Positions 57,097-64,000 of a stretch of 64,000 nt of DNA are shown here, in pieces. Below the pieces are notes generated by a model. That model ran no database searches. It was given only the letters and a program-made list of their open reading frames with translations, and was not told where the DNA came from. The stretch is from assembly GCF_000002425.4 (NCBI RefSeq), contig NC_037270.1, forward strand, positions 5,871,450 to 5,935,449. The letters run 5' to 3'. Within the stretch, counting starts at the first letter, position 1; every line of letters begins with the position of its first letter. A program made the translations under genes and the position numbers. Source of the stretch: Physcomitrium patens (Eukaryota > Streptophyta > Bryopsida > Funariales > Funariaceae).

Positions 57097-59469
57097 ATGA
57101 AAAACGAAAATAAAAATTTTGAAGGATTTTTGGGAGGAGTTTCTGGTGAGGATTCTTCTAAAGGACAAGGTATGCACATGGATCCGTCTATTGCTAGTAT
57201 GTTTCAAGCCTTCTCATTATCAATGCAGCAACAACAAAGCAATGATCGAAAGGAAGCTTTGGCAATCAAAGCATTGCAAGCAGTGGTCAATAAAATTGAT
57301 CAATTTGATGGGAAGAATATTTCAAGGTATTTAAGATGTTATGTTCGTGAAATGGAATTAAATCGGGTTTCTGAGAAGAAAATGGTTGCACTATTTGGAC
57401 TTGCCACGATATCGGAGATAAGAGACCATATTACATCAATTACGGATCGTTATGGGAATTCATGGGAGGTTTTTTCACATGCATTGAAAGACGAATATTT
57501 CTTGGAAGATGTTGATCGCATTACTAAGAAGCTGTTTCTGGGATGGATTGAACAGCCCAATAAGAATTTGCAAGCAACAGAGCTACTAAGGGAATTTGAG
57601 AGGCAGTACTCTCAATTGTCGAAGGTAGAAAAATTGACATTGGAGCCGAACCAAGTTGATCTATTTCTTCAAGCTGCTGATGGAAAATTGCAAGAAAAAT
57701 TAGAACTCCTTCTTGAAGACAAAGAAGAAGATGAAGGATTGACAACGAAGTCAAAGAACGTTGAAGATGCAATGGGGTTGCTTACAAAAAAAGAAAGGAG
57801 GAAGGATAGGAGCAATATTCAGAAAACAGTACAAGCACCCAAAGCTCCAGTACGTACAACACCACCAACAATGCCTACAGTTCAACCTTCGTCATCCTTA
57901 TCAAAGAAAGCAGATATGGGAATGGAAGAAATTATACGAGGAATGTGAGATCTTCAAATCAAATTAGCAAGACTTGAAGAGAATACTTCTATAAATAATT
58001 CGAAGAATGTTTCAAAACAAGGATATGTACAAAGATGCATTTGGTGTGATGATGCTTCACACACTAGAAAAGATTGCAATGAATTTAATAATATGATACG
58101 TCAGGGAATTATTTGCTGGAAAGATGGAAAGATAGCATTGAAAAATAGAGAGGATCTTCTTCAAACCAATTTTGGCAAGGGAGGAATGAGAGCATTGGTT
58201 CAAGATTACTTAAAAGAGCATGAAACAGTAGTACGAGAAAGTGCAAGTTATGGTGGTAGAGTAGATGATGAAATTGGTGGAAGTACGGAAACTAGTGAGT
58301 TTTGGGCTTCTGCCGTTTCTACAATGCAAGAAGGGAAATTACCTCGAGAAGCGTTATTGAGAACTGCAGCTACAATACGAGGTAGAACAGGTTGGGAGGA
58401 TCCTGTTGAGTCTCTTTCAGTTCATGCATATATTGCTAAGAGCCAACATGAAGCTTTGACGGAAGAAAAGAAACGAGGAAATTTTGATGATACTAGAGAA
58501 GGAAATTCTTCTAAGAGGCAAACTCGAGGAAACAAGGCTCGGGAGGCAGCTTCACAAGAATTGCCTGTAAAGGATACGTCAGCATCATTGGGAGAAAAAA
58601 CAAAGGAGACAAAAGATAAAGGCAAATCAATTGCTTATAAGCTATTTTCTGACATTGAAGCGGCAACAGATTTGAAAGGGGTGTTGGAAGAACGTATATT
58701 AAACGCTAAGGTGGAATTCACATTGAAAGAAGTCTTGGGAATTACACAGAAGGAGTTTCATGATGTTATCATTGGCAGCATTAAGCAAAAGAGGCAATTA
58801 ATGGACGAAACTGGAATGAGTCATGCTATTGATGCAAGAATATATAGAGATGAAGAACAGCTTGATATTGGTTACAAGCAACCAACAAATGAAAAGAATG
58901 GATATAATCAGCGAGTACGTTTCGAAGATTCTAGTGATAAGGAAATGGAAACTTTGAGCCATTATACTCGAAAGCATTGGGCAAGGGCAACTACTGAGGT
59001 ATTGGTGAAAGTAGGAGATATAGAAGAACCACTTATTGCTTTGGTCGACCATGGTTCTGAAATAAATCTCATGTCTAAAGATCTTTATAAGAAGCAAAAA
59101 TGGTCAATTGATATGGAACATGGATGGGTAATACGAGCAGCTAATAACACATGGGGCAAATTATATGGAGCTTGTCCAGATGTCAAAATTTGGATTAGGG
59201 ATGTTGCGACGGAGCAACATTTCTTCGTTCAAGATACAACGTCTTATCCGTTGATTATAGGACAACCTTATATTACGGCAACACGGATAGAAACAAAAGT
59301 ACTTGACGATGGTTCTGCTTATGCAAGGATACGTAGCAAAGATGGGAGGAAAGCTGTACAATTTCTAACAGCACCTCCTAATCATGAACGAAATCGAGAT
59401 AGGTTGAGGGAGAAACCATTGCCAAAGATTGTTGAAGGATTTAAGGATTTTGGTGAGGTACCACTGTAA
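57097..59469 (+). pseudogene. Gag and protease of J
   Basis: ATG at 57097 opens 283 codons to TGA at 57946-57948. The same frame then continues open to TAA at 59467-59469, so gag-PR is one frame with a single internal stop (TGA, likely from CGA). A zinc knuckle CIWCDDASHTRKDC (C-x2-C-x4-H-x4-C) lies at 58036-58077. The protease has VDHGSEINLMS, with the D-x-G Asp at 59047-59049 and His in the middle position; the second hallmark, PLIIGQPYI, is at about 59248-59275. The N-terminal half is helical, with no signal peptide. Confidence 0.82.
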
Positions 59470-59495
59470 AGCGAGATTATGGAGGTACAAAATAG

Positions 59496-61496
59496 GAGGT
59501 ACTCTCGCGAGATGAAGGTGCCTTTGATGCGAGTTTTATTGGTATATTGGAGAATGGAAATATTATGTATAAGAAATTTGATGATTTTAAAAGAAAAGAA
59601 AAAAAAAGATTATATGATATTGAAGGACAATTACGCAAGATAGGTACATTGCAAGATGATGAGAGGATTTTGGGTGTTTATGAAGAAAATGGACTGGAAG
59701 ATTCATTGGAATTGATTACATCTATTGGGTTAGGAGATAATGATAAGATTGTTGAGATTCATTTAAGAGAGGTTTATACCATACTTGAATCATTTCAAGC
59801 ACCAGAAGTAACTGTAGAGACGAGATATAAAACGGCAGATAAGAAGGTAAAGCCTGTTGCCGAACCATTACCAGAAGATTCTAAAGAACAAATGGGAGAA
59901 GCATCAAAAGAAGCGAATTTAAGAGATCCAATGAGTATTGGACATGAGTTTACTGAAGAGACTTTTGAAGAATTGAAGATTGGTTCTGATGGTTCTTTAT
60001 TGCCGGAGGAAATTACTTGTTTCAAAAAGATGTTGGCTAAACAAGGTAGATCGTTTGCCTTCGAATCTCATGAAATTGGGTGTGTGGATCCAAATATTAT
60101 AACACCTATGGTTATCTTCACTGTACCACATGTATCTTGGAATCTAAGACCGATTCCAGTACCGAGGATACATTTACCTAAATTGGTTGAACTATTAAAA
60201 GAAAAGATAAAGATAAAAATATTGGAACCTTCATTAGCGCCGTATTCTAGTCGATGGTTTACGGTACCTAAGAAGAATGGATTACTACGGTTTATTCAAG
60301 ATATGCAACCGGTGAATGCAGTAACTGTCAAAAATGTAGGAATTAGACCTATTGTGGATGAATTTGCTGAGGCGTTTGCTGGAAGGGCGATCTATTCAAT
60401 GGGTGACTTGTATTCAGGTTATGATCAATTTCAACTTGCCGAAGGAAGTAGAGATATGACAACAATGAGGATACCACTTGGATTGGTTAGAATGTGCACT
60501 CTTCCTCAAGGCGCGACCAACTCAGTTGCACATATGATGAATGGGATGAATAAGGTATTGAGAGATTTTATTCCGGAAAAGACTATGCCTTTTTTGGATG
60601 ATGTTCCTATAAAAGGGTGCAGAGAAGGAGACAAGGATGAAACTTTAGATATGATGGGGTGTCGCAAATATGTTGTTGATCATATACAAGATTGTGAAAA
60701 GATTTTAATTCGGCTTGGAGAAGTTTATCTTACATTATCGGGTATGAAGTCCGTATTTGGAGTACAAGAGGTTGTAATTGTTGGACATTTATGTGGATCT
60801 TACGGAAGAAAACCAGATCCGACTAAAGTTGATGCAATTGGAAGGATGAAAGAGGATTGTGATTCTTTAACAGAGGTTCACAGGTTTTTGGGTGCATGTG
60901 TATTTTATCGAATCTGGATCCCTCATTTTGCTCACATAGCGGATCCATTATATGAACTGTTACGCAAGGGTTACCGATTTAAATGGGAAGAAAGGCATAT
61001 TCAGGCAATGCAAAGATTGAAGAAATTATTGATGTCACCTCCAATATTGAGGAAGGTTGATTATAAGTGCAATAGACCAGTGATTCTTACTGTGGACGCT
61101 AGTCCAATTGCCATTGGATGGGCTGTGAGTCAAGATGATTCGAGTGGGAATAGATGTGCAGTTCGGTTTGGGGCTAAAGTTTTAAGTATTCGTCAGCGTG
61201 CATATTTGTAAGTCAAAAGAGAACTTTGGGGAGTCGTTTCGGCTATGAAAGTTGAAAGAAATTATTTGATTGAGGTAGTAGTAGTAATTGAAACAGATTG
61301 CTTGTCATTGCTTGGAATGATTATTAACTGTTCAACGCCAGATATTGCAATGTTGAGATGGATTGGTTATATTAAGTCACTAAATCCAGAATTTAAGCAT
61401 ATTACTAGGAAAGATAATTTAGTAGCAGACATGCTATCTCGAGCAAGATACGAGAGGGAGGACAAATGGTTGAAGACATTGATGACGTCGGATTGA
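59496..61496 (+). pseudogene. Reverse transcriptase and RNase H of J
   Basis: Open in frame 3 from 59496 (after TAG at 59493), overlapping the end of the gag-PR frame. Linker to 60000, RT from about 60140 with RPIPVPRIHLPKL, RFIQDMQPVNAVT, LPQGATNSVAHMMN and palm MPFLDDVPIKG (both Asp kept). The connection carries HRFLGACVFYRIWIPHFAHIADPLY. RNase H begins VILTVDASPIAIGW. It is cut by TAA at 61209-61211 and continues in the same frame to ADMLSRARYE. No ATG-led start is obvious, so expression by frameshift from gag-PR is likely. Confidence 0.85.
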
Positions 61497-62944
61497 AATT
61501 CTATTCAATATCAAATCTCAACAGAGAAGACAAGCTATTTCTTGAAGAATCTTATGAAGGAGAATTATTGGATATTGGTCATTACTTGAATACCTTGACT
61601 AAGCAGAGAAATTGGTCTACAAAAGAATTCAAACAAATAAGAAAAAAAGCATATGGATTTTTATTTTGAGATGGATTCTTATGGAAGAGACCGAAGAAAG
61701 GAATTGGGATGCCACAACGAGTGATAGGCAAAAGGAAAGAAAAACTAAAATTATTAATGGAGTTTCATGATAGTTTATGGGCAGGGCATAGAGAAATCTA
61801 GGCTACTGTTGCTAAACTCAAGGAACGATATTGGTAGAAAAATATGTATCGAGATGTGCTCTCATTTGTAGAGTCATGGAAAATCTGTCAATCGTATTCT
61901 AATATCCGACATCGAGATGGTCTTCATCCTACGTATCCTCTGGCTATTCATTTTAAATGGATTGTTGACTTGGTTATTATGCCAGTTGGGTTATGGCAGA
62001 TGAGATATTTGGTTTTAGCTCATGAAGATTTATCAAATCAAGTAGAAGGAAGAGCATTGAGGACAAAATCTATACAGGGAATTTGTAGGTTTTTGCTTGA
62101 AGATGTCATTTGCTGCTACGGATGAGTAGGAAAAATCACTGCAGATCGTGGAGAATTAAATGCACAAGAAGCTCGTAAGTTCTTTGAAAGATGTGGAGTT
62201 AAACTATCACTGACTACTGCTTATAATCCGGAAGGGAATGCAAAAAGCGAACGCGGTCACCCACCGATTGTAAAAGCATTAGTTAAAGCTTGTAATGGGA
62301 AAGTTAAAGAGTAGCCACGGCTTTTGTCATTTGCATTATGGACTGATCGAACAACACATAGTTCGGTGACAGGATATATGCCAGTAGAACTTATGACAGG
62401 TCGAAAACCAATTATGCCGATTGAAGAAAAGGTACTTACTTAGAGTATGCTACCATGGGAAGATGGATTGACAAGAGAAGAACTTCTGGCTATTAGGATT
62501 CGACAATTGGAGCAAAGAACGGAAGATGTCCAGATAGCATTAGGAAGGTTAAAAAGAGCAAGGTTACAAAACAAGGCGCGATTCGATAAGCAACATCGAT
62601 TGAGACCAAAAGCAATCGAGGAAGGTGACTGGGTACTTGTTTATGACAATAGTCGGGATAATCAACATAGTACTTTGCGAAAATTTTCAAAACGTTGGTT
62701 TGGACTATATGTAGTTACAACTGTTCATGATAATGCGACTTACTCATTACGGGAGTTAGATGGTACAAAATTGAAAATACCAATTGCAGGGAAGCGAGTA
62801 AAAATATTTAAACGAAGACACGCGGAGATGAATATGGAAGACCTTAATAAAGGTATAGAGATTCCGCAGCAAGAAGATGAAAGTGATTTGGATAATGAAG
62901 GTGACGAAGATGAATTGGGCAAAGACGTAGAGGATATATTCTGA
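61497..62944 (+). pseudogene. Integrase of J
   Basis: Frame 2 throughout (from 61466), with stops near 61667, 61799, 61835, 62123, 62312 and 62441. The zinc finger has EFHDSLWAGH. Catalytic Asp at 61967-61969 (WIVDLV), Asp at 62144-62146 (TADRGEL), Glu at 62249-62251 (AKSERGH), giving D-x34-E by my count. The C-terminal open part (62447-62944, 165 codons) holds KARFDKQHRLRPKAIEEGDWVLVYD and a GPY/F-like RWFGLYVV, then a very acidic tail. No chromodomain follows. Confidence 0.82.
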
Positions 62945-63006
62945 ATCAAATAGCAATTGGGTAAATTGGTGCATACCGGAGGATGCACAAGTTCAGAGGA
63001 GGTAGA
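62945..63006 (+). promoter_or_regulatory. 3' untranslated end and polypurine tract of J
   Basis: AGAGGAGGTAGA at 62995-63006 abuts the 3' LTR. Confidence 0.65.
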
Positions 63007-64000
63007 TGTCGTGTTGTAACACTAGTATACCATGAAAATATAAAGAAAAAGGACTTTTATTAATATTCAGTTACCTTGAATATTGAGAGCAACGACCAAC
63101 TCCGGTACAAATACTGAGTGGCTAGGTTCAGTCACCCCGTTACAGTCAGCCGGGGGATACTGAAATACTCCGTTCGATTCCAATAACGGAAGTCAGCAGG
63201 AAGGAAAAGGACCAATTCACACGATGGGTGAGCCTGGTTCGTAGAGCCAATTGGATCCAATTTCAAGAATCCAATCCGGGTCCTCTTATCCAATATGAGA
63301 CCTGAATTGGTCGGGCAACCTAATGCAGTCTAATTACGAGAAAATCCAGGTCTTACTACGGGCCTTAGCCAATCTGACACGAAGGACCAATTTGATCCAA
63401 TTTTGGGAACATCCGGATCTTACTAGTGGACTCTTAGCCAATATGAGACCTGAATTGGTCGGGCGACTCAATGTGGTCCCGATTACGGGGTTTTGATTCT
63501 GTTTCAGGCTGTCTTGTTCTCTGTGCCGTTTCAGGAAACGTTGTTTTCGGTAAAAGGATCTCTTAAAGGTAAAAATGGAGGAGAAAACTCTGATGATGAG
63601 AGCCAATTTCGGATCAAGCTCTGATGGTGGGAGCCAATTTCGAATTCAAGACGGAGGATTGAAGAAATTCAGAATTAAGGTTAAGAAATGAGAGGGGGGG
63701 GAGAATAAGTTTTTTTGGGGGAGGTTTTGAAGATAGGAGAGAGCTAGCTTCATGCTTCGAGTGGGCAAAGAAGATAGAGAATTGGGTTTTTTTTCTTCAT
63801 AGGGTTTTGAGAAGACTGAGACAATCGTTGCTGAAGTCAGTGTTGTAATGGTGAATCGGGATTTTTAATGAAGTGGGTTTGATTACTCTTGACTGTTTTG
63901 TGAAATCAAGTTACGTCTGTGATGAAGAGTTAAAAGGGTGTCTATAGGATTGAGTATGCGGAGTGAATGAAATTTATTGGGTTAATCTAACAAGACAGTC
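63007..64000 (+). repeat. 3' LTR of J, cut by window end
   Basis: TGTCGTGTTGTAACAC start. It aligns with 55923-56630 with few differences up to about 63660, then diverges. It has two units (63587-63617, 63618-63649) of the 32-bp repeat found three times in the 5' LTR. The end was not reached. Confidence 0.85.

Larger units (their letters stand above)
53253..64000 (-). mobile_element. Chromovirus I, interrupted by J and cut by window edge
   Basis: 3' LTR 53253-53812, polypurine tract, ORF3, chromodomain, integrase and the RNase H-integrase linker to 55922, where J begins. RT, protease, gag and 5' LTR should lie beyond the right window edge, after J. It is the best preserved integrase in the window. 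Confidence 0.85.
55923..64000 (+). mobile_element. Ty3/gypsy-type element J with FLDD RT, no chromodomain
   Basis: 5' LTR 55923-57026, primer site at 57031, gag-PR-RT-RH-IN in plus orientation, polypurine tract AGAGGAGGTAGA before the 3' LTR at 63007, which runs past the window end. About 8.2 kb expected. Order and domains are Ty3/gypsy, but the palm is FLDD followed by VPIKG, and the C terminus is acidic without a chromodomain. Three reading frames are used, with about eight premature stops, so it is non-autonomous. It sits in the RNase H-integrase linker of I. Confidence 0.88.

Overview
The window looks like intergenic or pericentromeric-type DNA from a land plant. It is very AT-rich and dominated by nested LTR retrotransposons. 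Intron-like splice signals occur in the few GC-richer stretches, and there is a 100-N scaffold gap. Ty3/gypsy chromoviruses and one Ty1/copia element carry plant-type polyproteins. A moss such as Physcomitrium would fit, but that is an inference from general appearance and not a sequence match. I see no prokaryotic genes, rRNA, tRNA or CRISPR.

Layout. (1) 1-12105: minus-strand chromovirus A, cut by the window edge. It is interrupted by a putative 1.4 kb solo LTR (1457-2856) and by a near-complete Ty1/copia element B (5585-10949, TSD TTTGG). (2) 11364-17812: a second chromovirus D, which shares one LTR with A. (3) 17813-27750: degraded plus-strand chromovirus E, split inside its integrase by full-length minus-strand chromovirus F (19362-26345, TSD TACTA). 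(4) 27750-36260: non-repetitive host DNA with two exon-like clusters (plus strand 29.7-32.7 kb, minus strand 33.4-35.5 kb) and the N gap. (5) 36266-48464: plus-strand chromovirus G (TSD ATGTG), with a minus-strand relative H (37109-43001) inserted in its gag. (6) 48470-53252: more host DNA. (7) 53253 to the window end: minus-strand chromovirus I, split at 55922 by plus-strand element J (55923 to beyond 64000). J is a non-chromodomain Ty3/gypsy-type element with an FLDD reverse transcriptase.

How the parts work together. Each element encodes gag, protease, reverse transcriptase, RNase H and integrase (order gag-PR-IN-RT-RH in copia). All copies carry stops or frameshifts, so none in the window looks autonomous. 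The nesting gives a relative age order: E before F, A before B, G before H, I before J.

Main candidates for something undescribed: a separate ~140-codon ORF conserved between the chromodomain and the 3' LTR in four chromovirus copies; an initiator-tRNA anticodon-arm primer site in the copia element; the FLDD element J; and an unidentified multi-exon host gene or gene remnant near 30-32.7 kb.
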